A DNA stretch of 64,000 nt from assembly GCF_026745355.1 (NCBI RefSeq), contig NC_079202.1, positions 49,856,431-49,920,430 on the forward strand. The letters are read 5' to 3'. The position numbers were made by a program, and so were the translations under genes. Numbering within the stretch: the first letter of the stretch is position 1; each line of letters opens with the position of its first letter. The notes beneath the pieces were generated by a model that was given only the letters and a program-made list of their open reading frames with translations, was not told the DNA's origin and ran no database searches. Positions 37,702-49,059 of the stretch are shown one piece after another. This stretch comes from Beta vulgaris subsp. vulgaris (Eukaryota; Streptophyta; Magnoliopsida; Caryophyllales; Amaranthaceae).

Positions 37702-38933
37702 GGGTTCGTTCTGTTCAACTTAAAAAATTAAGTTTCAGGTCCAATAAGTTCAGATAAGTTGCAATAAGGTCTAATAAGGGCAATAAGTTACAATAAGGTC
37801 TAATAAGGTGCAATAAGTTCCAATCAGGTGCAATAAGCTTCAATCAGGTGCAATAAGTTCCAATCATGTCTAATAAGGTCCAATAAGTTCCAATCAGATC
37901 TAATAAAGTCCAATAAAGTCCAAATAGTCATGTTTAATAAACATTGTATTATTGTCCATTATTTTGTTACTCATAATTTCATATCACTATTAGCTGATTA
38001 TGTTATTATTAATAATTGAAGTACCACAGATTATAAGTATTATATTTGTATTATGTCTATTATTTTATTATTTATTTGTATTATGTCTATTATTTTATTA
38101 TTTATTTATATTATGTCTATTATTTTATTATTCATATTACTATTAGCTGATTATGTTATTATTAGAATTTTTTATTAAAGTACCACAATGTATATTATTA
38201 TACTTGTATTATTGTCTATTATTTGATTATTCATATTGCTATTAAAATATTATAATCATGGTCAAATAATTAAGGTTAAAACAATGATAATTTATTATAA
38301 CAATTACAATATTTGCAATAATAATTAGTATTACATTATTTTATTATTTATTTGTATTATGTCTATTATTTTATTATTTATTTGTATTATGTCTTTTATT
38401 TTATTATTTATATTATAATTTTTTCATTCTTCTAGTATTTTATGAAATCAAAACAAGACTATTAGATATATTAGTGGTGAAATTTATGTATAGGCAAATA
38501 TATAAATAGTAATTTTTTTGTTAAATTAATTATCATAAGAGATAATTAATAATCATTTATTTTTAAAGGACAAATTATAATAATTATTACTCCATAAAAA
38601 TTTTGAGGGTAGTATTTACTTAGTGGTAATATTTTTTATTAATGATCAATTTTTTGTCTAATAAGGTCAAAAAGTTTCAATCAGGTCCAATAATCTAATA
38701 AGTTTCAATCAGTCCAATAAGGCTAATAAGTTTCAATCAGGGCCAATAAGGTCTAATAAGTTTCAATAGGTCAATAAGTTCAATAAGTTCCAATCAGGTT
38801 CAATCAGGTCCAATAAGTTGAATCAAGTCCAATCAGGTTTAATAAGTTCCAATAAGTTCAGTTCAGGTTCAATAAATTCAGTTCAGATAAGGTCCAATAA
38901 GTTCAGGGCCAATAAGTTGAATAGAACGCACCC
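37702..38933. mobile_element. AATAAG-array DNA transposon, copy 1 (1232 bp)
   Basis: The inverted termini are GGGTTCGTTCTGTTCAACTT and AAGTTGAATAGAACGCACCC. They differ at a few sites and are flanked by TTA on both sides (37699-37701 and 38934-38936). Immediately inside the left end is a short palindrome, AACTTAAAAAATTAAGTT. Both subterminal zones (about 37738-37925 and 38655-38915) are arrays of variants of GTCCAATAAGTTCCAATCAG. The AT-rich core contains repeated TATTATTTTATTATTTATTT words. It has no open frame, so it is non-autonomous. The 3-bp duplication suggests a PIF/Harbinger or CACTA relationship, but the termini fit neither standard. Copy 2 is at 58319-59709. Confidence 0.83.
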
Positions 38934-38936
38934 TTA

Positions 38937-39506
38937 GTTTAAATTCTCATTATGTAATTAAAAATAAATGGGAAATATAAAATATTATCGTACAAAATAT
39001 AATTCTACACCAAAGAGAATTATATTCTCCATCAATATGAATTTTCAAAAATGTGTTTTTAAGATTGTACAAAAAATAAATGATAATTTTTCTATGGAGA
39101 AAGTAAAGCTTTGGAATCTTTATATGAAAAAGGATGCAAAAATTGACTTTTGTCACACGAGGTTCAGCTAAATACTAGAGTACTTCTTATATCTTAGCTA
39201 GATTCATTGCATTTGAGTCATTCCAGGCGGGTTTGATGGAGTATGTGTTCAACTACCACCAACCTCTAGCATATCAACTCTTGACATTTTGATGACAACA
39301 TTGAAGCTTCTTGTTTGGTTCCCTCTTTTTCTGTTCTCTTGATGACGGTGCTGTGATGGGGTAGGGGTGGTTTGAGTGGGTTCACAAGGACTTTACAATA
39401 ATGGTATAAACATATTTTTCTCAGAGAGAGATTGTCACAGGACAGCAAGTAGACCTCAATGTCCCTCTCAGAATTTGATATCTCAACAAGTTTCCTTTCA
39501 TATCAA
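38937..39506. other. Intergenic, nothing recognised
   Basis: AT-rich. Short open frames on both strands share the same segment (38950-39171) and reflect low-complexity composition. Confidence 0.3.
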
Positions 39507-39754
39507 GGCATGTTCTCCCCAGCTTATTTTCAGTTCAATTCAGTTCAGTTCGATTCAATTTAGTTCAGTTCAATTCAGTTTAGTTCAGATCGGTTCAGTT
39601 CAGACCGGTTCAGTTCAGTTCAGCTCTTGACAATATTTATACTCTCACATATCAGTATTCATTTCAGTTCAATTCAGTTCAGTTCAGTTCAATTCAATTC
39701 AGTTCAGTTCAGATCAGTTCAGTTCAGCTGTTTTATGCCGAAGAGAACAGGCCC
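39507..39754. mobile_element. Short inverted-repeat element with dense TTCAG repeats (copy 2)
   Basis: TGTTCTC at 39511 and GAGAACA at 39743 are inverted. Between them GTTCAGTTCAATTCAGTTCA variants fill 39530-39622 and 39661-39730. A repeat-free gap of about 40 bp lies between the two arrays. The unit is related, on the opposite strand, to that of 10766-10912. The exact ends are uncertain, since outer GGCA/GGCC bases may also belong to the terminus. Confidence 0.6.
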
Positions 39755-40093
39755 CAAGTCTTGTTCATCAAGACATATAACCCAACCTCACTCAAGACAA
39801 ATTGCTTTTGGACCAGACACGTAATATTTAGCTTTCCCTTTATAAAATATGTACGAGCTATTAAAGCTCTGGTTAGTGTTAGCTTAATTCTGTTCGGTTG
39901 TAATAACATTAGGTTGTACTCCAAATTTTAATTAATGCAAATTCTCTCGATGTCAAAAAAATATTTTTCTCTCTTATATAAAATTATATATTTCATTCAT
40001 TCTGAAATAAGTACAACATGAGGGGATGCACAAGAACCAAAAATAAGAGAGATTGAGAGAAGTACAAAGAGAGACCTATATAATGAAAAGAAA

Positions 40094-40290
40094 CACTAGT
40101 GGAAAAAACCTTATCTGTCACTTAGTAACAGATGCGGTTTTTACAAAACCACATTAGGAAAAATTAAATGAAAAAATGAGAAGGAAAGTTGGGAGAAAAA
40201 TCTAATGCGGTTCTCTTGTAGACTGCAGATGCGGTTTTATTAAAATCTGATGCAGTTCTTAGAACCGCATAAGATTTTCTCATTTTTCCT
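40094..40290. mobile_element. CACTA-type transposon left end with subterminal repeats
   Basis: CACTAGTGGAAAAAACC at 40094 matches the CACTA terminus. The following 200 bp repeats GATGCGGTTTT and its inverse AAAACCGCAT several times, as expected for CACTA subterminal transposase-binding repeats. No matching right end with CTAGTG was found, so the copy is probably truncated. The following CT-rich sequence to 40500 may be its interior. Confidence 0.6.
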
Positions 40291-40586
40291 AAAAAAAAAC
40301 CGGAGCTCGTGGCCCAGTTCATCTCGTGGCCCATTTGGTTACCTTATAAACCCAACCCATTTTCTTAGACGTCGTCTCAAACCCTAATCTCTCTCTCTCT
40401 CTCTCCTCTCCTCTCCTGTTCTCACTCAACTATAATTTCTCCTCCCTCTCAAACCCACAGCGGCGTCCTCCTCTCTCTCTCTCTCTTCACGCAACACTCA
40501 ACTCTAATACAAAGATCAATGCTATATTCAAGCTACTATACATATACATATAGAAAATTACGATGAAAAATAAGTTCATTAAAAGA

Positions 40587-40849
40587 TACTCACTTTGTTT
40601 TTTTTATCATTCTCACTTTCCTGTACGTGTCTCCCAATGCACATATTTGAACTTAAATATATTTCGTTATATTATAATAAAATTATAACAATTAAATATT
40701 AATAAAATACTAATTGAGACGAATGAAACAAGATTCCACATGACTATATATTTTTTTCTTATAAATTGAAAAAAATTGGCAAGAATTTCTCTAAGTATTA
40801 GTAGTGTCAAGATTCCAAGTGATGATGATAAAAAAAAACAACGGGAGTA
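40587..40849. mobile_element. Stowaway-like MITE, about 263 bp (family of 26092-26380)
   Basis: TACTCACTTTGTTTTTTTTA at the left and ACAACGGGAGTA at the right, with TA at both edges. The interior (AATATTAATAAAATACTAAT, TGAGACGAATGAAACAAG) clearly matches the element at 26092. Confidence 0.75.
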
Positions 40850-41511
40850 CTATTCAAGATAAATTGTAATTACTATTTTAAGGTAGGCAAGATAAAATGG
40901 TATATCATGTCAAAACCTGTAGGTCAACCAAACCCGAGTAGTGAACTAGATACTTTACAAGTGAAGGGAAAGATAAAGAGAATTTCCTCTTCCAAAATGC
41001 CTCCAGTAGAAATGGAACCTCCAAACCTCTTACGCTCTTACAACTTAGCTTGGTAAATATTTGACTATTGATTGAATATTGATATCGAATAGTATTACAA
41101 CTCCGCAAGAATCACTGACGCAACCCATGCAACAACACAGCCGCATAACACAGCCGCAGTGAATAAGTCCTTTTTGTCGAAGTTGTAGTAAAAAGGACCA
41201 ACACCTTGCTGGGTGGTCCAAATATGTACCACGCAATACATGAATAAGCAAATGTGCATGCTTATAAAGTTTTAAAAAGATTATCTATACTACAAATCTG
41301 AAATTCAAGTCTGACTTTTCGGCTATACATGACCTCTGTTATGAGAGCCAAAGCCATCTTGATTACCATTTTAAATCCCGCCTTAGGATTACACCAAATC
41401 TCCATTTTCCGTCACACACCAGATCAAATCTCTTCCATATTTTGCAATTATTATGTTTCTTCTCTCTAACATGTTTTAGTCATTCGACACTAGACAACTA
41501 GCTGCAAAAAT
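40850..41511. other. Intergenic, nothing recognised
   Basis: Only short minus-strand open frames (40905-41108, 41045-41251) without a recognisable motif. Confidence 0.3.
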
Positions 41512-41794
41512 CACTGGTGGAGTATATAATAAAAGATAATAGATTCGATTTTTTCAAAATCGAATCAGTTAAAATTAACTGATCCGGTCATTATCAATCC
41601 GAATCAGTTAAAATAAATTAATATGGTCATTTATCAAACTGGATCAGTTAGTTCAAGTTTTGTTGGCGCAAAAGTCTCATTAAATAAAACAAGATCAGTT
41701 ATTAGCCCAAATCAGCGTGGCCCAAAGTAACGCTCACAACCCACAACCCACTTGATTGATTTCTTCTAAGTGCACCAGTCAGATCATTATTTCC

Positions 41795-41946
41795 TATTGG
41801 ATAATATTATATGTAAAGGGATAATATTATATCGTAAAGGGTAGAATGGTACTTTACTAATCATAGGTCTGTAATATCAACACTATATATATTGAATGCC
41901 AGGTTAACCTACAACAGGTTAACGCAATTTTTCCCACACTTGTACA
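41795..41946 (+). repeat. 5' LTR of the copia element
   Basis: It starts TATTGGATAATATTATATG and ends CCCACACTTGTACA. A likely promoter TATA word (ACTATATATATTGAA) is at about 41881. It differs from the 3' LTR at four single bases. Confidence 0.93.
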
Positions 41947-41958
41947 TGGTATCACAGC
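41947..41958 (+). other. Primer-binding site of the copia element
   Basis: TGGTATCACAGC directly after the 5' LTR matches the plant initiator-Met tRNA complement TGGTATCAGAGC with one mismatch. This is the usual primer of plant copia elements. Confidence 0.88.
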
Positions 41959-42036
41959 TTTGGTTTTCCTAAAGAAAAGAAATAAAAAAAAACCTCATTT
42001 TTTTTTCCAATCACGTTCTTCTTTTCTTCTTCTCTC

Positions 42037-45000
42037 ATGGATCTTGCGTGTTCTTCCGCTGCGCCATCCACTGCTGCGCCGTCCACGCCACCGCCGACCA
42101 CCGGCGTCTCATTGCTATCGCCGGCGCACAGCAACGTCGTCCTTCCTTCGTACGGACCGACTTCTTCGCGGACTTGCAGCCTCCTTTCATTGCTGCCTCT
42201 GTCTTGCCCAACAATCCCTTCGCCGGATCTTCTTACTCACAGCCCTGGTTTGCCGGAGTATCATCTCCCGCCTCAGCCTCGCGCATGCCTTCCAGGTCTC
42301 CGCCCGGTTTTCCGGCCTCAGCCCAGGCCGCCGCAATCAGCGGCGCTATTCGGACACCCTCCTCTATCATGCCTGCGGTTTTTAAACGCTTGGTCGACTT
42401 CACCTCCTTCCACGCATATGGTTGGGTTGTCTCATCCACCCTCCGGTTTCAGTCTTCCGACTTTATCCACCCCTAATTTGACGAATCTGGTAACAATTAC
42501 TCTATCTTCCCCCGAAGATTATTTATTATGGAAAACGCAAATAACTTGCCTATTACTTTCACATCAATTACTTGGTATTGTTGATGGCACTGCTATAATT
42601 CCTCCTGCTACTGTTATTATGAGTCTGGTAATATTGTTCCCAATGTTCATTTTTATGAATATTTGCGTGTTGATCAGCAAGTCAAGTCATGGATTTTTGC
42701 CACCTTATCACGTGATGTATTTGTGGATGTTATGATTGCATACTTCTGTGGATATTTGGACTAGATTACAATCTAGATTTCATGCTTAGTATGGCCAGAT
42801 CTATGGAATTAAAGGCCATTTAACTCGGATTAAAAAGACTGCTTCCCAGACAATGGATGGTATTTACGGGAAATTAAGGTGATTGCTGATTCTCTTGCTG
42901 CTATTCAGTGTCCTGTGTCGAACCAGGATTTAGTGCAGTATACTCTTTTTGGCCTAGATCGTGATTCTGAGTACGATCATATCGTTACTACCCTCCTGCA
43001 TTATCCATTCCCCATTAGTTTTGATGATTTGCGTCCCAAGTTGTTACTGCATGAACAAAGATTGCTAAATTCTAAGGATGCATCTGATCCCTCATCCCAT
43101 CATGCCTTACTTGCCGTCAAATCTACTGGTACTGGTTCAAATTCCTCCTCCCAGAATAATTCTGGAGGGAGAAATCGGGGAAGGAATAACAGAAACAGAG
43201 GTGTTAATAATAATCGTGGGGGCAACAATGCTCGAAACAATAATGGTGGGAATGGTGGAAACAATAATAATCGTGGATCTGGAGGAAACAACAACAACAA
43301 TGGTAATCGGGGACGATCAAATGGGAGTAATACATCAAACAGTAACAATGTTACCTCTACCCCTACTTCCGATATATGTGGTTTGTGTTGGTTTCCAGGT
43401 CACCAAGCTGCCTACTGTCCCCAGCGTTTCAATCATAACTTTGTTCCCTCTTCCTCAGAAAGTGTCACTCGAGCCTTAGCTGCATTGTCTGTTGGTGGTG
43501 AAGCTAATGACTCAGTCTGGTATCCGGATTCGGGAGCCGCATCTCACATGACTCCTCAGGATGGTACGTTCTCTATTAAAACTCCTTATACTGGGTCTAG
43601 TTCTGTTGTAGTTGGTAATGGTACCTTACTCCCAATTAAAAGTACTGGAAATCTAACTTTAAAAACTGCAAGTCGTCCCCTCCGTTTATCATCTGTCTGT
43701 CATGTCCCTAATTTAAAACATAATTTATTATCCGTTAGCAAGTTGTATCATGAAAATGATTGTGTTGTGAGTTTTGATAAAAATTCTGTTTATGTTAAGG
43801 ACCAGATCACGGGGGAAGTTCTGCTTCAGGGAACCAGTAAACAAGGTGTCTACCCTCTACAGCCCAGCATTGTCCCTCCTAACCCTTTCGTTCCTGCTTT
43901 TCTAGCCATTAAGGAGTCTGGCGACGTGTGGCATGCTCGTCTGGGTCATACCTCTTCTAACATTATAGGAAAATTATGTTCAAACAATTACGTCACATGT
44001 ACCTCTAAATTTCATGATGATTGTGTAGGATGTAAGCTAGGAAAAATACATCGTTTACCTTTTGATTCTATTGAACATCTTTCTACATATCCATTATTAT
44101 ATAAAATTCATAGTGATCTTTGGCAATCTCCTGTTTTGTCAAATCAATTATATCAATATTATGTTGTGTTTGTTGATGATTTTTCACGATATTCCTGGAT
44201 TTATCCTTTACGTCGAAAATCAGAAGCTTATTCTAAATTTCTTATGTTTCAAAAGATGGTTGAAAATCTTTTTAATTGCAAAATTAAAATATTTTAAAGT
44301 GATGGAGGAAGGGAATTTGATAATTCTCCTCTTCTTCAACATTTTTCTGACAATGGTATTATTTTTCAAAAATCTTTTCCCCAACCTCCAACTCAAAACG
44401 GTGTTGCAGAACGCAAACGTCGTCATATCATTGAAATGGCTCGTACTATGATTGTTCATTCTGACTTTCCTGCTGAATTTTGGGTTGATGCATCATATAC
44501 TGCCACTTACACAATCAATAGATTACCCAGCTCGGTTTTAGGGGTGTTTCTCCTTTTGAAAAATTATTTCATCGTCCTCCTTCCTATCAATTTTTGAAAA
44601 TATTTGGATGTGAATGCTTTCCCTTATTTCTGGACTCTAAAAATCACAAACTGCAACCTAAATCTAAAACCTGTGTTTTTATTGGATATGCATTGGAATA
44701 TAAAGGGTATCGATGTTTTGATCCTACAAACAAGAGAGTCTACACTAGTCGTCATGTCTTGTTTCATGAACATAAATTTCCATATCATGCTTTGGTTGGT
44801 CCTGTGTCTCATGAGCCTTACACGTCTCCTAGTGTCTTGTCTGCTGACTGGTCTCCCACAAATGTCACACCTAAGCTGCCTTCGGCTCCTGTACCTCTTT
44901 CCGTGTCGACCCACGTGTCCGTTTCCCCTGCGTCGGTATCTCCCTCGCCCAGCTCTGCTGGGCCTCGTGTTTTGTCTTCGGACCCTGTCCTCCCCTCGCC

Positions 45001-46879
45001 CAGGTCTGCCCAGCACATTGCCTCGCCAGCGCACACTAGTTCCCCCGGCTCGCCAGCGCATACTGGTTCAGCAGCCTCGCCAGCGTCCGCTAGCTCAGTT
45101 GCTTTGCCCACTCACCCTTGTGTGTCGTCTCCCCACCCTGCGTTGGCTGGCTCCATCGCTTGCACAGCGTTCGCGACGTCTGCCCACGACCACTCATCGT
45201 CGCATGGTCTTGTGTCACCCCCCCCCCCCTCACCCCTCCTCCCTCGTCTTCCGTCGCTAATCATCATCCGATGGTTACGCGCCTAAAAAGTGGTGTGTCT
45301 AAGCCTAAAATATTCATGAACTTAAAAACTGATATAACTGAGTCTGAACCTACTAATTTTAAACAAGCATCTAAAGACTCACATTGGCGTCAAGCTATGT
45401 TAGATGAATATAATGCTTTGATTAAAAATGACACATGGGAGTTGGTACCTCGCAACTATGATAAGAATTTACTTGGTTGCAAGTGGGTTTACAAGATTAA
45501 ATATCATTCTGATGGTTCTGTGGAGCGGTTCAAAGCCAGACTTGTTATTTTTGGCAATCATCAGCAGGCAGGTATTGATTACTTTGAAACCTTTAGTCCT
45601 GTTGTTAAACCTACTACTGTTCGCTTGGTTCTTACTATTGTTGTTTCTCTTAAATGGTCTATTCGTCAGTTAAATGTCAAAAATGCGTTTCTTCATGGTT
45701 TTCTCAATGAAGAGGTTTATATGCGTCAACCTCCTTGTTTTATTCATCCATCTAAACCTACTCATATTTGTCGTCTTCGTAAGTCCATTTATGGTTTGAA
45801 ACAAGCTCCTAGAGCTTGGTTTTCTCGGTTTAGCAATTCTTTTATCTATTGGTTTCAAGTGCAGCAGTTGTGACACTTCTATGTTTACTCTGAAATATAG
45901 TGGTCATCTCATTATTCTTCTCTTATATGTTGATGACATTGTCCTTACTGGTAGTAGTCCTCCTCTTGTTGCCATATTCATTTCTGTTCTTTCTTCTCAG
46001 TTTGCTATGAAGGATTTAGGGGATCTTCATTATTTCTTAGGTGTGCAGGTTGTGCGTACTCCCTCTGGTTTATTTTTGTCTCAACATAAGTATGTCTCTG
46101 ATTTACTACGTAAATTCCATCTTCATACTTTAAACCAGTTACCACTCCTGTTGTCTCTAGAGTAACATTGTCTCTGCTTGATGGAGAACTTCTTGCTGAT
46201 CCCACAGATTATCGTAGTATGGTTGGTGCATTGCAGTACTTAACTATGACTCGTCCTGATATTGCTTATGCTGTTAATATGGTGTCTCAGTTTGTGCATG
46301 CTCCTCGTACTACTCACCTTCATGCTGTGAAAAGAATTTTCAGATATCTGCAGGGCACTCTGGATTATGGATTATATTTATATAGCAGCAATTCTCCTAC
46401 TGTGGTTATTGCCTATTCTGATGCAGATTGGGCAGGATGTCCTGACACACGGCGTTCTACTACTGGATATGCTGTTTTTCTTGGGAAGAATTTAATTTCC
46501 TGGCGTTCTAAAAAGCAACCTACTGTCTCCAAATCCTCCACTAAAGCTGAATACAGGGCAGTTGCCTACACAGCTGCAGAAACTATTTGGCTCAAGCAAC
46601 TTCTTGCTGACATTGGCCATTTTCTTCGTCGTCCTGTGATTGTCTATTACGACAATGTCTCTGCTACTTATCTCACTGCTAATCCAGTTCATCATGATCG
46701 TAGCAAACATATCGATGTTGACTATCACTTTGTTCGAGAATGGTTGCCAAGGGAGGACTTATTGTTCGACATGTTCCTACTCAGTCTCAGGTTGCAGACA
46801 TTTTTACTAAAGGTCTATCTACTGACTTATTTACTAAACATCGTACCAATCTATCCGTTGTTTCACCCCGTAAAGATTG
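42037..46879 (+). pseudogene. Copia gag-pol polyprotein, multiply broken
   Basis: Gag starts at MDLACSSAAPS (42037), shifts frame after about 42620 and resumes from 42879. It carries an Asn/Gly-rich stretch and a CCHC knuckle CGLCWFPGHQAAYC. Next come protease (WYPDSGAASHMT), GAG-pre-integrase (WHARLGHTSSN) and integrase with FVDDFSRYSWIYPL. A TAA at 44295-44297 stops integrase at a position usually Gln. Shifts follow near 44545, at the C13 run near 45218, near 45850, near 46140 and near 46739. Reverse transcriptase has [14 protein letters not shown] and an intact YVDD (LLYVDDIVLTG), but the first catalytic Asp reads Asn ([11 protein letters not shown]). RNase H has AYSDADWAGCPDTRRSTTGY and SSTKAEYRAV. 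The wording suggests the Ale/Retrofit lineage. This copy cannot encode a working polyprotein. Confidence 0.9.
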
Positions 46880-46887
46880 AGGGGGTG
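46873..46887 (+). other. Polypurine tract of the copia element
   Basis: AAAGATTGAGGGGGTG directly precedes the 3' LTR. TTGAGGGGG is the typical plant copia plus-strand primer. Confidence 0.88.
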
Positions 46888-47039
46888 TATTGGATAATAT
46901 TATATGTAAAGGGATGATATTATATCGTAAAGGGTAGAATGGTACTTTACTAGTCATAGGTCTGTAATATCAACACTATATATATTGAATGCCAGGTTAA
47001 CCTACAACAGGTTAACACAATTATTCCCACACTTGTACA
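46888..47039 (+). repeat. 3' LTR of the copia element
   Basis: 152 bp, same ends as the 5' LTR (TATTGG...TGTACA). It is followed at once by the TTTCC target duplication. Confidence 0.93.
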
Positions 47040-48142
47040 TTTCCCTCTATATTTTTTTTCTCCTCTCACCCACAAAACCCAATCACCTAATCCCTTATCC
47101 CTCTCTCCTCCTCTCACCCCTCTTTGATCTCTCCTTTCTCCAACCCCTTTCTTCGATAGCTCCTCTCTTGACCCACCATCAGTCCATCAGTTCACCAACA
47201 AAATCACCGACAAATAAGACCACCACCCTTCTTAGATCCCACCAGCCTAGTAACACTGGCGAATTCCCTTCAGATAGTTGTCTTGCCTGTCACCTCGCCA
47301 ATAGCACCGCCGACATCTTCGGATAATTAGCAAGGCGATTTAAATTGATGCAATTGCGTTTCGTTATCCTGCCATCAGTTAGTTGTTTCATTTCGTTATC
47401 CTGCCACCAGGTAGTTGTTTCATTTCGTTTTTTTAGTTTAGTTGCGATTTCAAATCCTTTTTTTTTTTTTTTGTTTTTGTTTTTTTAGTGTTTAGATAGA
47501 TAGTTAGATGCGATTTCAATTCCTTTTTTAGGATTTAGAATTATAGTTTAGATGTGATTTTATTTTATCGTTTATTTAAGGGTTAGAATTATAGTTTAGA
47601 TGCGGTTGATTCTTTTAGCTCCTAATTCCTAAATTGTATGAAATTTGTAATTCAGTAATAAATTCTTTTTTAATTTATTGTTGTTTAATATGATATAACT
47701 TTTTTCAGATGTTATTTTCTCGTAATGTAGTTTCGGATTTCTTTCATATTACTCACTTTTTTTCTTTCTTTGTTCAGATGTCATTTGTGTTATTGTTGGT
47801 GGTTGTTTAATTTATTCTGTTTCATTTTTTAGAATTGTTGAATGTGTGGCAACTGGCAACTGCAGTTGGTACTAGCTTGTATAGCCTATAGCCAGGCTCG
47901 CCTTTTTTCTCTGACAAAATACAGGCAAACTAATCCGATTCTAAAGTGAAAATCGGGTCAGTTAACCAATAACTGATCCGATTTCCACCTTAAAATCGAA
48001 TCAGTAAATGGTTAACTGATGCGATTTTGAACATGATCAGTTAAATTTCGTAAACAACTCTGAGCTCACCTGATCCAGACCAAAATCAGATCTGTATGCC
48101 CTTATGACCAGATTAGATGGGATTTTTTCTACTAGTGAATTA

Positions 48143-48350
48143 TACTTCATCCGCTTTGTTTTAAATGAAACGTAGAGCATTAGTACGGGTATATCCTATA
48201 GGAGAAGAGAGAGATAAAGAGAGAAAAAAAAGAGGGTCCGTGTGATGTACAGGGATATAGAGAAGCAAGTACCAAATATAATAACGTTTCATTTATCTTG
48301 AAACATTCTGAAATGGTAAGTATTCATTTATTTTACACCGGATGAAATAT
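48143..48350. mobile_element. MITE-like inverted repeat, about 208 bp
   Basis: TACTTCATCCGCTTTGTTTT at the left compares with the inverse of the right end, TATTTCATCCGGTGTAAAAT. Internal AAATGAAACGT and AACGTTTCATTT are also inverted. TA is at both edges. It abuts the right end of the CACTA element. Confidence 0.6.
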
Positions 48351-49059
48351 AATAAATTAGTAACTAATTTAGGCGATATTCTGATAATTCATATATTATT
48401 ACATGATATTTGATGTGTGTAAGTGATAGTTATAGTATTATAAGTTTATTTGGCACAATGCACATATAATTGATAATTGAAAATTCATAAGATAATTGTT
48501 ATTACCTTGTTTAGCTATAAGCTTTCCCTAGAACTTAGCCCTAGTGTGTGAGGATGTTCACTGGTTCGGGAACGAATTAGAGTGGAACCGGTTAGATTGT
48601 TGGATTGGAATCTGAATTTTTTTTGGACCTGAACCGGATTTTTCCAATCTATTTTGATTTTGGACCTGTTGGAACGAAATTTATTTGATTTAAACATATT
48701 TTTAAATTAGATAAATTAAAATTTAATAACAATATTCCTAAAGGTACTAAATAGTAGGTTTTAAACTTATGTAACTTTCTACCTTTTAAAATTTTAATGT
48801 ATAAACTTTTTTTTACTAAAAAAATCAGAAAATCCGGTCTACCGGTCTGGATCGGACCAAGAATCCGAAATCGGGTTTTTCTCTAGACCAAGCATCGGGC
48901 TGAGATTTTCGGTCCAGTACAAATTCGGATCCGATCCAGTCGCGATTTCGGTACGACCGTGATCTTTGCACATCCCTACGAGTGTGCATGTGAACTCCCG
49001 CATCCAAATGACCTTGGAAGAAGAAATTGGTCACATACATATGTAGCTAGGGCCCCTAA
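48351..49059. other. Intergenic with GGTTC/GGACC-rich patch
   Basis: 48560-48680 and 48830-48960 share GGAACCGG, GGACCTGAACC and CCGGTCTGGATCGGACC words in opposite orientations. This suggests a decayed inverted-repeat element of about 400 bp, but no termini could be defined. Confidence 0.35.

Larger units (their letters stand above)
41795..47039 (+). mobile_element. Complete Ty1/copia retrotransposon, 5245 bp, coding region inactivated
   Basis: Two 152-bp LTRs, a primer-binding site, gag-pol and a polypurine tract lie in order between perfect TTTCC target duplications (41790-41794 and 47040-47044). Domain order is gag, protease, integrase, reverse transcriptase and RNase H, which defines copia. 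The LTRs begin TATTGG and end TGTACA, so the termini are 5'-TA...CA-3' rather than TG...CA. TA..CA is a known minority type, mainly in plant copia elements. The LTRs differ at 4 of 152 positions, so insertion is fairly recent, after the host CACTA element was in place. Confidence 0.93.
41512..48137. mobile_element. CACTA-type transposon (about 1.4 kb) split by a nested copia element
   Basis: The left end is CACTGGTGGAGTATATAAT. The inverse of the right end is CACTAGTAGAAAAAATCC. AAT lies directly outside both ends (41509-41511 and 48138-48140), a 3-bp duplication as in CACTA elements. Subterminal zones at both ends share words such as AATCGAATCAGT and AACTGATCCG in both orientations. Removing the copia insertion and its duplication leaves about 1376 bp with no transposase, so it is non-autonomous. 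The interior right of the copia (47045-47340) is CT-rich with an incidental 113-codon frame. Confidence 0.75.

Noticed and set aside
37738..38915. CRISPR-like array (regular short repeats)
   Set aside because: Units are degenerate and contiguous with no unique spacers, and they sit within transposon ends of a plant genome.
44604..45260. Second long frame parallel to the copia pol linker
   Set aside because: It is an out-of-frame shadow of the Ser/Pro-rich region between integrase and reverse transcriptase.
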